Shown: positions 35,601 through 46,969 of the stretch, piece by piece
How positions within the stretch are numbered: the first letter of the stretch is position 1
Layout: each line of letters begins with the position of its first letter
Source: Halisarca cf. caerulea
Taxonomy: Eukaryota > Porifera > Demospongiae > Chondrillida > Halisarcidae
Direction of reading: 5' to 3'
Length of the DNA stretch: 64,000 nucleotides
Assembly: GCA_963170055.1 (NCBI GenBank)
Contig: CAUJGJ010000397.1
Location: forward strand, 9,591,801-9,655,800
Position numbers and translations under genes: made by a program
The notes under the pieces: generated by a model
What the model saw: the letters and a program-made list of their open reading frames with translations, nothing else
Database searches by the model: none
Told to the model about the DNA's origin: nothing

Positions 35601-35952
35601 GAAGCTTCCAACGTGTTCTACGTGAACGAAGAAATATTTATACGCCTTTATATTGCTATATATTACGTATTAATTCCTACCCGTTCGGATCACTGAAAAA
35701 AATGTCTACCGCGATGTACGCCGAAGGAAATAGGTTTCTTGGATCACAGAATTGTTTGGTTATCAGTAATGCTTGAGTATCTTACTAGGGTCAGCATTTG
35801 ATACGATGGGTGTTCAACCATATTAAGGTATTTTAATATCATCTCTTTACCAAAGGACCCAACTGTTGACTTGTACTTATAAAATATTTTCCCTCTTGTC
35901 CTGAAAAGTGGTCCGGTTAAAACTGGACCAACCGGACCGGTGGCTACGGCCC
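32644..35952 (-). mobile_element. hAT transposon inserted in the Helitron coding region
   Basis: The low end begins CAGGGCTGTAGCCACC. The high end is its near complement, lacking the last two bases. A perfect 8-bp duplication (TCGTCGGG on plus) lies at 32636-32643 and 35953-35960. Reading the Helitron frame across the duplication gives a continuous protein (SPDE followed by SDIINEAD), which confirms the site. Eight-base duplications and CAGGG ends define hAT elements. Confidence 0.95.
32943..35588 (-). pseudogene. hAT transposase (DUF4371, hAT C-terminal), broken
   Basis: The first exon (35588-35301) encodes a TTF-type zinc finger region (WFDTWPFLHYDESQDVVFCHTC). After a large intron, the frame from about 34830 has FKKHLQSKCHAEA and DUF4371 (VMVDETTDRSNQEQLTL, GQCYDGCNTMAGSKGG, CYGHALNLSVGD). 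The C-terminal part (34016-32943) has LCPTRWTVRAESL and the hAT dimerisation block TSERSFSALRRIKSYLRTPM. Two in-frame stops between 34097 and 34040 separate the halves. It resembles the ZMYM1-like hAT group. Confidence 0.92.
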
Positions 35953-35960
35953 TCGTCGGG

Positions 35961-37370
35961 TGAAGTGAGATTGCTAAACGTAAGGTCAATTTCATTGCTC
36001 AGTAAATCGTCAAAATAACTGATACACAGTAGGCTCATGATGGCGACACAGTCATCTTGATTCAAAGCCCTATCAATTTGCATCAATTTTGTTGTGGGCA
36101 CTGACAGCAGCATAGACACAAATGACTACTCTACGTAGCAATGGGAAGTGGACAGATGCTGCTCTAAGGATTCTCAGTTTACTAGTACATTCACTATTGT
36201 TGTAGCAAAGTAAAGGGTTTCCTCTAGCAGGATATGATAGCCCATCATCTGTAATTGTACCCTCATAAGTACTAATATAGTGAGAATTGGGACACCCATC
36301 ATCACAAGTATCTAATATTTGCCTTAACTCTTTCATTGGCAACTCAAAAGACTTGATGAGTTCTAAAATAACATCCACTTCCCACTGCTCAATGGCCTTG
36401 CACTCAGGAGTGCAACCCCACTGCATAGGTACACAGTGCTGTACCCCCTCAACATTTTTGCGATTACGAGAAACAATGGGGGTAAAGACTGTTGTGTAAC
36501 ACTTTCCAGTACTATCCACAGGGACCGCTGCTGGGAGATGCTTACATTGCAACACACAAGTCTGAGTACTTGGATCCATGCTTGATGGATCCATGCACTA
36601 CAGTGTACACATTCACAATGGTATGCCACATCATAAAAGTATGGCTCTGAATGAGTACTGTGCATACGTTTACCAAAGCCTTCCCTACTATCAATTTTGA
36701 AATTGACAACTGTTTGTGTGAATTTCAACTAATCTCCTACAACACTGCTACGCAAGTGCAGGATCCTATTCATAAACCTCTTCACTGCAACTGTAACAGC
36801 TGTGCTCATCATAAGCCTAAAATTGCCCACACAATTACGACCCTTTTTGAATGATTTCAAAAGTTGCACCTTGACGGATCTGTCATTGAAAATTGAGGCA
36901 TATAGCCGTTCAGAGTAGAGCTGTCTCTGAGCAAAATCTGGCTTTTTCAAAGTAAACTCCCTTGATCTAAGGTAATATTGCCTATTTTGTAGCCTTCTCT
37001 TGTGAGGTTGGTACTTGCACCTATCCCTAGTGTACTGCTTAGCTTTCTCAGGATTGCATTTGTAAACATAAACACTACGCATTTTGGCAGGCTCAGGATT
37101 ATTTTGGTATACAAGAGAACTTCGCATTTTGGCCGGATCAGGATTGTTTTGATATGCAAGTCTACTTCGCATTTTGACTGGCTCAGGATTGTTCTGATAT
37201 GCAAGGGAACTTCGCATTTTGGCCGGCTCAGGATTGTTCTGATATGCAAGTCTACTTAGCATTTTGACCGGCTCAGGATTGTTCTGATATGCAAGTCTAC
37301 TTCGCATTTTGACCAGTTTGGGATTTTGTTTGTATGCTCTATGCGATGTTAAGAACATCATAACCAACAC
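35961..37370 (-). pseudogene. Helitron N-terminal part with 14-residue repeats
   Basis: The frame 37370-36729 starts with about six tandem repeats of AYQNNPEPVKMRSRL type, then a Tyr/Arg-rich linker. 36594-36073 and the stretch down to 35961 lead into the DUF6570-like part beyond the hAT insertion. Repeats of this kind precede the Rep region in invertebrate Helitron polyproteins I remember. The DNA repeat unit is 42 bp, which may be the source of copy-number variation. Confidence 0.7.
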
Positions 37371-37635
37371 AGTTCAATCTCTCATATCTGCTGTGAGTGA
37401 AGCAGTAAGTAATAATCAGAGTAAGCCTTTTAGTAAGTTCTTCAAGAGAAACTCATTTTGATGATGAACCCAATAAGAAGAAGTTCAAGTCCAGTTGTCC
37501 TCTGCCATCACAATTTCTCAGGACGACTCACAAAAAAACAAAAAGTGGTGAAGAATTGGACAAAGGATATGTGGTCATTGATGCAGTAAACTGACCAAAG
37601 ATGGACTAATTGGCAAGATTACTTCAACATCCACA
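37371..37635. other. Gap between Helitron and HECT pseudogene
   Basis: No clear gene. It may hold a decayed first exon of the HECT gene or the Helitron 5' end. Confidence 0.35.
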
Positions 37636-39510
37636 ATGAGTGAAGAGGAGATCAGGGAAGAGATATGTACAGTCTTTGATACTGCCTTTGATGGAGATAG
37701 ACATTTTCCCTTCAAGTTTTTACAATCCGTAGGAAGTGGCTCCAATTGCCTCACAATACCTTGTACATCCAGCTCCTTTGAATGGACAGCTAAAGAAATA
37801 ATATCATCAGTTGGGAAAGGTGCTTTGTACATTTTAGCACAAAAGGAGATTATGAAAAGTCATTCAGAAGATAAACTCACCATTGAAGGAGGCTCTTGGA
37901 GGTATGATATATTCTGAATAAAACTGATTTATTTTACGTCATTGCTATGCAGGTTATGACATAATTGACATGCATATTGGTCTAATTAGGGATGAATTTG
38001 AAGATGTAAGCAATGTTGATGCTGTGTATACAATTGTACTTGATGATGATACTGTAATATTGGATAAGGACTGGAAAGGGAAGCATCCCAAAACCACAAA
38101 AGCTGAATACGAAGCATTTGTAGACTTAATTGACAATCCATCTCCCCAACCATCCGATACAGGCAGTGATGTAGAGGATATATCCAATCAAAATGCAACT
38201 GAAAAGCTTGAAATTGATAGCAATGAAAGGTAAATGCATTCCAACGTGCCCACTTTTCTGTAGATCACAGAGGCTCATGATTACCCTGCTATTCCACTTA
38301 CATTGTATACTACAATGCATCTCTAGGTGAGATTCTACGATGTCATAAGGAAACAATTCTCAGCCCTGATGAGGATTTTACTCGTAGGATCACAGTGCGC
38401 CTTAGCCACTTGTTTGATGATACCATAAAAAGTTTAAAAGTTCGCCAGTGGAACCCTGCACCTTAAAATTACATTTCTAGGTGAACCGGCAATAGATGAT
38501 GGAGGTCCAAGACGTGAATTTTTCAGACTGATCATTGCTGAAATCAGAGAGAGGAATTCGCTACGACGTGTACCTGTTCATAATGTCCTAGCTTTACAAA
38601 ATGACATGTTCTTCCATGTGGGTCAGATTCTTAGCTTATCTCTCATCAATGATGGCCCTGGGCTTCATTATTTAGCCTCAACTGTGGCACACTACTTACT
38701 AGGAGATACTAAACATTTAAATGATTTCCATGATATTCCAGATCAACTACTACAAGCAAAGATTCAGAAGATATGTAGATAGTTTTATATTTGAGTATAC
38801 ATGAAATTATTTAATTTATCTGCTTCTTTCACTGAATTTAAAGATTGAGAATACTATAACCACAAATGAACTCACGGATCTAGTGGTGTCTGACGAGTTT
38901 GACTTCCTTGCTGACTGTGGTATTCAAGTGAATTCATCAAAAGTTACACTTGAAGACAAAGAAGCCATTATTCAGGCCGTCACCAGTCACTACTGTACTG
39001 TAACTTGACCAAATGATTGAGAGAATGCAAACTTTCAAGTTGCCGCAGCTCTTTAGAGCCCATCCCAAAGTTTTTCTTCCCATGCTACTTTTCAACGATT
39101 TACCTAAGAAATCAGCTAGGGAAATGGAGGATTTGTTTAAACCCCAATTTTCCTTGCCACAATCAAGCAGATGGGTTATGGAGGAAGAGGTAGCATTCTT
39201 CTGGATCACAATTTTGGGTGAGATTGAGGAAGTAGGGGGTGTTTTGGTTGTGCCACCAGACAATGCAACAGATGATAAGGCAATGTGTATTTCATTTGAA
39301 GACATCTTGATATTTTCACTGGTTCTTCAGATATTCCTCCAATGGGATTCTCACCTTTGCCAACTCTCGAATTTAGCAGCCACATTCGCTTTCCAATTGC
39401 ATCCACATGTGGGAACATACTAACGTTACCTTTGGGCTTGAATTTTGAGGAGTTTAAGCACAACTTTGTCTTTGGTATTCTTATTAGCCCTGGATTCACA
39501 AGACTCTAGA
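37636..39510 (+). pseudogene. HECT-type ubiquitin ligase (G2E3-like), decayed
   Basis: Exons at 37636-37900 and 37953-38232 encode an acidic N-terminal region. The HECT domain starts near 38326. Key blocks are GEPAIDDGGPRREFFRL (38482), LPQLFRAHPKVFLPMLL (39040) and FTGSSDIPPMGF to FPIASTCGNILTLP (39314-39430), which contains the catalytic Cys. It ends at about 39510. Frameshifts near 38460, 39003 and 39310 break it. G2E3-like HECT genes are multicopy in sponges, cnidarians and fish, possibly spread by mobile elements. No terminal repeats were seen. Confidence 0.8.
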
Positions 39511-39740
39511 GCAAAAAGCATCATGAACAGTATAGCTATCTTATACATACAAATGTGTATTTCCACACTCATTTGATTATAACTATACATTCACCCTTAT
39601 TCATTCATAGCTTGCACATGTTTTGGACCGAATTATGTACTGTATGTGTATTACCATATATGCATTGCCAAATGAAGTTACTATTAATAATACAAATCAA
39701 TTTCTGTCAATAGATTGTATACATGTTGTATGGATACTTT

Positions 39741-40661
39741 TCACAGTTCATTACTACAAGACTGGCAGGCTGCAAGTAGATGCTGCCCAACTGTATTGGT
39801 GGCCTGCAAATACAAACCGCTTCCATGGTCTCTACACTGCATTAAAGGATTGATACTGCTTACCATCTGCTGCAGCCGCTGGCATGGCTTGATTGAGCAG
39901 TGTTGAACTGGGACAGGGTCATGTGATGGTATGATCGAATCAGTATCTGAATCAGAGTCACTGCAGCTTGTTTCTTGAGCTGCTAATTGACCAGTATAGA
40001 ACAGTTGCAGAGGTGTTTGCATGTGTTCTGTCGATAAAGCATGCTTGTTCCAGCTTGTAGTAAACTTAGAAAGTGTATCATTTATTCTCGGAAGAAAAAT
40101 TTCATGTAAGAAATATAGATCCACCTCATTCAATGCATCTAGGTGCCCTTCAGCTTCTAGTTCTCAGAATATATCTCCAAACGTTTGTAACACAGAGTGA
40201 TGTACATCTCTCCACAGCCTTTTTATTCCTTCGTTATGGGTAGAACTACCGACAATGACACACTGTTGGTTACCATGAGATGTTATAATATACCGCCACA
40301 CATCTGCATTTTCTCCACTGTAATCAGTGTGTATCTTCTTGGGTCCCCTTTGAAATGATGTTACAACAATCTCCGCTCGGTTGTTGCAGTGGCATTCCAA
40401 AAACATTATCAGACATGAGAATCCATCAATCCCACCATGTACCACAAAACGCCATTTTATCAACTTATGATTGCCATCTATATGCCATACATCATTTGGG
40501 TAAGACACATGATATACCCGTCTCTTTACAGCCTTACTCTTCTTTTCGGCAACTCCAGCTGGATCAACCCTATGGATGCTTGCACGGATATGAGAATGTG
40601 GTACGCGAACACCTTCATGTAACAAATGACCTGTCATCATAACTTCTCCATCATTTGGCAC
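39741..40661 (-). pseudogene. DDE integrase-like transposase, one nonsense codon
   Basis: The frame 40661-40164 has VWHIDGNHKLIKWRFVVHG (first Asp), IHTDYSGENADVW (second Asp) and STHNEGIKRLWRDVH (Glu), a retroviral-integrase-like DDE triad. The next frame continues after an in-frame TGA (about 40161-40163) with LNEVDLYFLHEIFLPRIN and WNKHALSTEHMQTPLQLF. About ten residues before the second Asp seem deleted. This family is multicopy in fish and marine invertebrates under the name integrase core domain-containing protein. I cannot name the transposon superfamily with confidence. Confidence 0.8.
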
Positions 40662-40679
40662 GGCTGTTTCACAACATGT

Positions 40680-41179
40680 AAACTAGGGAAAGTTTGCTTT
40701 GCGCCCGTGCAGTACCTCGCTAGTTAGGGTACCACGTGTCACAGACGCAAGTATATTTAGGCTTTTAAGCCTTTTGGATCTTTTTGGTGCACCATTACTT
40801 GCCTTATTCGCCTAATAAGAAGGTATAATATCATTTCGTACTAATTAAAAGTTGATTGAAAGTCTCTGGAACAAGACCGCAGACTTTTTTAACCTTTTTT
40901 ATCATTCTGTTTTAGATTCTCACCACTTTTCGCAATGGTGGACGATGTATGGAAGGTGAGCAAAATGTTTATCCTACGGGTTGACATGCGTTTTTGTAAG
41001 TGTACCATTTATTGTAAGGCGATCTTATGATATTTAATACGATCAAACGTTTGGCCCTGCAAGACAGAGTCCAACAATGAGACTTGACCACGAATTATAC
41101 TAGCAATTAATATATGACACCACCACAGTTAGGTGTTACTTTGTATGTTGTGCTACATCCCCAAAACGCTTAATGTGAT
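40680..41179. other. Non-coding stretch
   Basis: No gene recognised. The 5' exons of the integrase-like gene would be expected here on the minus strand, but I cannot identify them. Confidence 0.4.
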
Positions 41180-41642
41180 CTACTTTCTAGTGTTCTTAAT
41201 GGGCCTGTGCTCTTGTGTAAAGGGTGAAACTTGTAAATGATGCTCTTTCAACATATGTTTCAGCCTCTCAGTGTTGCTTTTGATATTGTTGTACGTTCTC
41301 CGCAAGACATTGAATTGGGCATGAATTGACTCAGCTCCTTGTTCACCCATTACCCCAAGCCCCTGCTGCCACTCCCTCATCCATGGTACTACGTGATCCT
41401 CCAAGATGTGCAGCTTTGGTGTTATGCTGATGTTGCTGCTTATTACAGATGGTTGTCTGAGGTAGGCCAGAAAGATTTGTACCCTCCTGTCTGCAAAATA
41501 ATTACTTATGTATAAGACATTACTGCATACAGCTACATATATAATCATTATGAGGTAACCTGCTCACCTAGATCATCAACTTCGCTCTTTGTGACACTCC
41601 GACCCAAGCTGTACAAATTATAGCATGCAGAGTACAGCTCAA

Positions 41643-41831
41643 CAAGCGATTCGAGTTTAAAAAACTCGTGGGCCGCCCACGGCCCTGGAAACTCGAATCG
41701 CTTGGAAATCGTCTTCGAAGAACTCTTCTGGTCAAAAAGACTCTTCGCTGATAAAATCAGAAGCGAACGAACGAATTTTACCGAAATATAGCCGAAAGAT
41801 TACGTACCGACTTTGCATCCGCCATGTTGTT

Positions 41832-41879
<48 letters not shown>

Positions 41880-41948
41880 TCGTTCCGGACGTTCCGGACA
41901 CTTCCGGTGAAAGTAAAAACAATATAGGGCCGCCTTCCGGCGGCCCAA
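41643..41948 (+). mobile_element. Hairpin-ended element, family 1, copy A
   Basis: The left end CAAGCGATTCGAG pairs with CTCGAATCGCTTG to form a stem around a GC-rich core. The middle is a (TA)n tract after GCCATGTTGTTGACATA. The right end is a GC-rich stem (GGGCCGCC...GGCGGCCC). It lies in an exon of the minus-strand gene; the exon text resumes on both sides (AHFQRLF, then ELYSACYNLYS) without an obvious duplication. Confidence 0.75.
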
Positions 41949-43342
41949 AAAGTCTCTGAAAATGTGCTCCAATAGCAGTAGCCTCAACCTGTAGGTTCTG
42001 TGGCAGTACATTTATGAACTTGGTACTTGGTACATTTATGAACTTGGAAGCTTGATATTGCTCTCCTAATAATGCAATGTAAGATAAAAGTACCAGTTAT
42101 ATATATATAGCAGTGCATGCAAACTGATTGATTTGGGAGACCGTATCAATTTTACCATGATTAACTGTTAATCCCATCATGTTGCTTTATATACGTATAT
42201 ATAGAATAAGTTTCATTCATATATACAGAGTGTGGCTATAGCCATGCAATATAAGCGTGAGCTAGCTCCTTGCAATGTATACGTATGTCATTGTACAGAA
42301 AAATTCAATGAAAGCATAAACCCACCTTCAGACATTTGTTGACATGGTTCCCAACAAATGTACCCCCGAAGTATGCTTGGCACTCAATGCCAATTTCCTT
42401 CAATGTTGCGTCCAGTTCTTGAACGTAAGGGCCATCTTTGAGATTAAGTGTTGACTTTGTATTTGCTATGTCTTGTCTCTGTCATGCAGACAGTCATGTA
42501 AACTACATATACCATGCATGTAGCATATTCTCATGCCGACTACAGTGGAACCCGGACACCTTGGAACCTGAAAGCACTGTCCTGACTATGGAGGTTTCCT
42601 CATTTGAGGGGTTGGAGATGTACTGTGCATGGCTTATTATAGTGGAAGATTTGGTTCTAGTGGTATGTGTCCACATTAGAGGAGTGTTTGCAATTCAGGG
42701 GGCTGGATTAGAGGAGTTCCGCTGTAATAATAGCAAAATTTTATCCAAAGTAGCAACCACTATAGTGGCTTGTGCACGATATATTATCAAGCCCTATCAA
42801 AATCTAGTACAGTTGTGCAGCTGCTTTGACTTAATTGGACATGCATGAAATTGCTTATATACTATGACCATATTTCTATATATATATTTATTGTGCAACT
42901 AACCAACTTTGCTACTCTGGTTGTAGACTCTACTATTTGCTTTTTCATTTGTTCTAACATTGTTTGGGCATTTTCACTACTTGTCAAGCACTTCCAGGTC
43001 AATAGCTGTTGTAGTGATGCTGATGTCTTCTCATGCTGAATGGCTTCTTGTTCCTTGCAGAAGATTTTTTGCTGGGCTTCCACATAGCACTTGAATTTGT
43101 CTGTGGTGTTTTTTGACAGTTGCGGTATTTCTGCAAGAGGTGCCATTTTGAGGTCAAGGCCATGGCATGCTTTTTCCAAGCTTTCAAAGATCTTCTGAAA
43201 AATTCCCGGTGTGATGTGTAATCCAGGTGGACAAACCTACAAATAACGGAAGTATATATCACAGTTGTTTGATGCTGAAATTAATTTATCCTTACTTGTA
43301 CTAGGGGTATGCTGAAGAATGGTACCCCGATGACATTGTTAA

Positions 43343-43640
43343 CAAGCGATTTGAGTTTAAAAAACTCGTGGGCCACCTACGGCCCTGGAAACTCGAATCG
43401 CTTGGAAATCGGCGTTATTGACTAAAATAATATTTCGAAGAACTCTTCTGGTCTAAAAGACCCTTTGCTGGTAAAATCAGGAGCAAATGAATGAATTTCA
43501 CCGAAATATAGCCGAAAGATTTTGTACCGACTTCGCGTCCGCCATGTTGTTGACATATATATATATATATATATATATTGACATCGTTCCGGACGTTCCG
43601 GACACTTCCGGTGAAAGTAAAAACAATATAGGGCCGCCAA
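43343..43640 (+). mobile_element. Hairpin-ended element, family 1, copy B
   Basis: Closely similar to copy A and in the same orientation, but the right stem has lost its second arm. It interrupts another exon of the same gene (NLKDAHF, then NNVIGVPFF). The flanking bases are A-rich on both sides. Confidence 0.75.
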
Positions 43641-44743
43641 AAAAGTGAGCATCTTTTAAGTTGCCACATTGAACGAACTTTTGATAATCTGAGACTATGC
43701 TGGTGATGGTACGTAATTCACATGGCTGTCTGCTACCAGGGCCATGCTGCATGGAATTCCGATCAATTGTGCACCACAGGCAACAGTGCCGACCTATATA
43801 AAAAAGGATGTACCAACTTTCCACTGACCACGTGTGTGTATATTAGTGGAATTTTAATTGCATAAATGATTCAAACAGATCACATGCACCTGTCTAACCT
43901 GAAGCTCCTGAAAGTCCATGTATACATGTCAGAAGTTGATAATCTCCATACATGAACAGTCGTATTGTCTTTCCCCTGTGGGTGCATGGGTGCATGCATA
44001 GTATATATGCATGCATGCATACATAATACATCAGAGTATATATTATAGGAATCATTATAATATATTGGAAACACTTTTTAAAACTTATTCTGCATGCAAT
44101 CAATATATAGGTTTTTCAATAAATTGCATGTATTGATAGTTTCTGTTGTTGTATTACTACACCCATGCATGCAGGTTATAACTGAGCTTAGTCATGTCAC
44201 TGCATGCAGGTATTCTCACTTCCAGGTCTTGCCCTGTATCTCATTAATCTCAGCTTTATATCTCTCCAAGGTCACACATAAATTTGTCAAGCTGTCAGGT
44301 GCTTCAAAGAGACAAAACACCCATGTATTTTCGGGAGAATTTGGAGATTCTACATTCACTATCTGAAAAGACATTTTGAAGCTTGAACCTCCTTTATCAC
44401 CTCCGATTTTGATCCAGATTTCGTTTTCAGGTATGTTATTTGACACCTTACCAAGCTGAATTTGAGGATTATGCTGCAGAGCTTGTTGCTAAGCTGTCTG
44501 AAGCTTGGTCACTAGCACATGAGAGCATCAAACAGGCTCAACACCTACAGAAGTTACAATATGACAAGAAGATCAAAGAGCCCAATTATACCGTTGGACG
44601 TGTTATGGTGCACCATCCTGGGAATGTTTGTGGAGAAGCATGGAAATTGGCTCCGCCTTATTTTGGGCCATATGAGATTCTTGCATTAACGCCAACCAAT
44701 GCAGAGGTTAAGCCACTGCAACCCCTTGGTGCCAAGTCTATTT

Positions 44744-44808
44744 TTAGGGGCTGCCTGTGGCAGCCCCTATATTGTTTTCATTTGGACTTCCGGTGTGTAA
44801 CGCTCGTC

Positions 44809-44845
<37 letters not shown>

Positions 44846-45415
44846 GGATTTGAAGAAAAGTCTTATAATAGAGAATTTATATAATAGTAATAGAGAAGTA
44901 TGAATTTATACAGGAAGGAGTTAGAGGAATTGTTTTGAAAACAATTGTCAAATATGGCAATTGTTTTCTATTATGTTCACTGATATAGCTTCAGAAATGA
45001 TTTCAGAATGGCAATGCAAAGTACACACAGCTTAAATACTCACAGGTGTGGATAAAATACGTAAGGCCTAATAAGGAAAGGTTACAAAGAAATCAACACC
45101 AAAATAGCTACTACGCAAGATAACACAAAACTTATAATTAGAACAACGCTACATCAACAAAAGGTGAATTAAAGAAACATCTCATAACATGGATAACAAT
45201 ACACGATTACCAGAGGTGAATTGCAACAACACAACATCCTGCATTTCCATACACATCAACAGTCACCACATACACCACATTTTCAAAACAATCGTTCAGT
45301 TACAATAAACAGTATGTTCTATGAATGTTCAGCTGTGCACTTACACTCCAATGCTTTACAAGTGATTCGAGTGCGTGGGGCGGCAGCCCCCACGAGTTTT
45401 TAACTCGAATTACTT
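44744..45415 (+). mobile_element. Hairpin-ended element, family 2, with inner insertion
   Basis: It has the same ends as 16790-17148 in the opposite orientation (TTAGGGGCTGCC ... CGAATTACTTG). It is longer than the other copies because about 305 bp (44970-45278) was added inside the central inverted repeat, bordered by TTTTC on both sides. The integrase frame continues across the element (AKSIF then VALDRL), giving an empty-site reading that again shows no duplication beyond at most TT. Confidence 0.78.
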
Positions 45416-45761
45416 GTTGTTGCATTGGATCGCCTTCGACATTGCTATCCTGAGATGACCACTAAGGTATGGTTAGGTCACGGGACTTGAGTTCAGAAGA
45501 AGCAGCAAAGGAAACTTGCACCTGAGAAGACACCTTCAGTCAACATCAAGACATCCACGAAGGCCCTGTCACTAGGTCAAGAGCTCGAGCCATGGAGAGC
45601 ACCAATGCTTAAACATTAGGATGTGTTAATTGATGCTGAGTACATGTTTAGATTAGTATGTAGTGTGTGTGAACTAGATTTGTCTAAGTACTTCCTACAT
45701 GTCTCAGTATGTCTAGTGTACTAGTTGTTTTGAGAACGAACCAACCTTAAGAGGGGGGATG

Positions 45762-45956
45762 TGTAGTGTCTCTTGTTGATATACTGACTGAAGTGACATG
45801 TTGTAAGTGTTAAATTATAAATAGTCCTTTTTGCCTCGTGTGTTCAATGAGAAATGTGCTACTAAGAGCTAACTTGAGCCTACTTTAGAAGTCGTAGAGA
45901 GAGGACGCACACCCGCTTTATGGCGATAACCCTATATAACTACATTGGTAGTTACA
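45762..45956 (+). repeat. Gypsy LTR
   Basis: A 195-bp TG...CA terminus downstream of a polypurine tract. The only copy in the window. Confidence 0.8.
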
Positions 45957-46375
45957 CTCAGTAAAGATGTTTAAGTTCTTTCAAATCAGCTTACACAGAA
46001 GCCAGGGCGTGCTGTCAACCATCTAGCTTGGAAATGCTTATTGAGCTGATTAGGAGTGGATCAACAAACTGATGGACTTGATTCAAGCCTAGAAACTTAA
46101 GAATCAGCCTTTGAAATAGCACCAAGCTTCGTTGAATATGGTATGCTGCCCGCGTTATTCTAGATCTTCACCTATATGAGCCGTGAACAGGACACCACCA
46201 TATTTGTAGCTTAGCTTCCTAGACTAATAGCCTCCATGCATTCGCGAAAATAAAAACGCAAACAGTCGACTTTGAAGCGATTCGCGAAATTTACATCCCG
46301 CAAAAATTTCAGACAGTAGGGTAAGCCCTTTTTGTGCCAAGAAACTGAGACAGAGTATAGAGTTATGTATGTGGA
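45957..46375. other. Non-coding stretch
   Basis: No gene recognised. Around 46240-46310 a TTCGCGAAAAT / AAATTT-rich phrase resembles a DNA transposon end, but no partner was found. Confidence 0.35.
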
Positions 46376-46962
46376 ACATGTCCACGGACACTTGTATGGC
46401 TTCAGTGATCAGAAAATTTATCTTCACTTTTTAGTTTTATTTCTTACTACATATACGCACTATCTTCTAACAACTAGTACCATTGTGTAGATGGCTGCAT
46501 TACCTTTCGTTCGATGTCAAACTTGAAAGAATTTTATATGTTCCTTGAAATGTATGCGCATTCTCCTTAAACATATAAAAACACGAAAAACGGCTGGGCG
46601 GCAGTGCAGCTTCAAAGCTAAGGGCACAAATGTTGGTATACACGTTCCTTACCTAAGTATCTAAAACTTCCATGTTGGGGATTTAATAATCTCTAAGAGT
46701 TTTAGAGAAAAATGGTAAAACCCACAAATTCAAACCATGGTAGCTCACCTTTTCGCCTGTAACGTCTGAATCGGGCAATGAATCAAAATCCCCAACGTGG
46801 AAGATATTTATTATCCTATAATACAGCCAATAAATGTAAAAAAGTATGCCAATAGGCTTTTTCCCACTGCCGCCCAGCCATTAAAGTTTTGACTAGCCTA
46901 GAACTAGCTGGTAGCCATTTTGTCACATGACCGTCGCATGATATTTAAACGTAGAGGGCGCG

Positions 46963-46969
46963 TATAAAA
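46963..46969 (+). promoter_or_regulatory. TATA box near the Kolobok left end
   Basis: TATAAAAAGGGG lies about 14 bp inside the terminal repeat and about 350 bp before the transposase ATG. A mirror-image TATAAAAGGGG lies near the right end on the minus strand (62919-62925), so both genes seem to be driven from the element ends. Confidence 0.55.

Larger units (their letters stand above)
27560..37400 (-). mobile_element. Helitron, decayed, interrupted by a hAT element
   Basis: One long polyprotein on the minus strand can be followed from about 37370 to 27623: N-terminal repeats, DUF6570-like region, Helitron-like N domain with HUH and tyrosine motifs, Pif1-type helicase, and a C-terminal OTU protease domain. 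The hAT element at 32644-35952 splits it. Many frameshifts and stops (for example near 31230, 30790 and the TAA at 28637) show it is old. I could not identify the 5' TC or the 3' hairpin-CTRR ends, so the boundaries are approximate. Confidence 0.85.
41180..44446 (-). pseudogene. Unclassified TE-like gene with two hairpin insertions
   Basis: Six or more exons can be followed on the minus strand. 44446-44216: WIKIGGDKGGSSFKMSFQIVN and a PNSPENTWVF block. About 43990-43890: LFMYGDYQLLTCIHGLSGASG. 43820-43660: HCCLWCTIDRN. 43330-43200: VIGVPFFSIPLVQ then PPGLHITPG. 43180-42862: coiled coil. About 42440-42318: QAYFGGTFVGNHVNKCLK. 41990-41560, then 41480-41200: KLHILEDHVVPWMREWQ and GEQGAESIHAQFN. 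I recall similar multicopy proteins in sponges and Hydra. A D-D-E order (GGD, YGD, GAES) is possible but speculative. Hairpin elements at 43343-43640 and 41643-41948 interrupt two exons. Confidence 0.6.
44440..45956 (+). mobile_element. Ty3/gypsy 3' fragment: integrase tail plus LTR
   Basis: The frame from 44440 (TPYQAEFEDYAAEL, YDKKIKEPNYTVGRVMVHHPG, WKLAPPYFGPYEIL) is the integrase C-terminal region. It continues as VALDRLRHCYPEM after the hairpin element at 44744-45415 and ends at about 45610. A polypurine tract (AAGAGGGGGGAT, 45750) leads to a 195-bp LTR (45762-45956) starting TGTAGTGTCTC and ending GTTACA. No 5' part or partner LTR is in the window. It is a 5'-deleted copy, distinct from the elements at 12953 and 19970. 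Confidence 0.88.
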
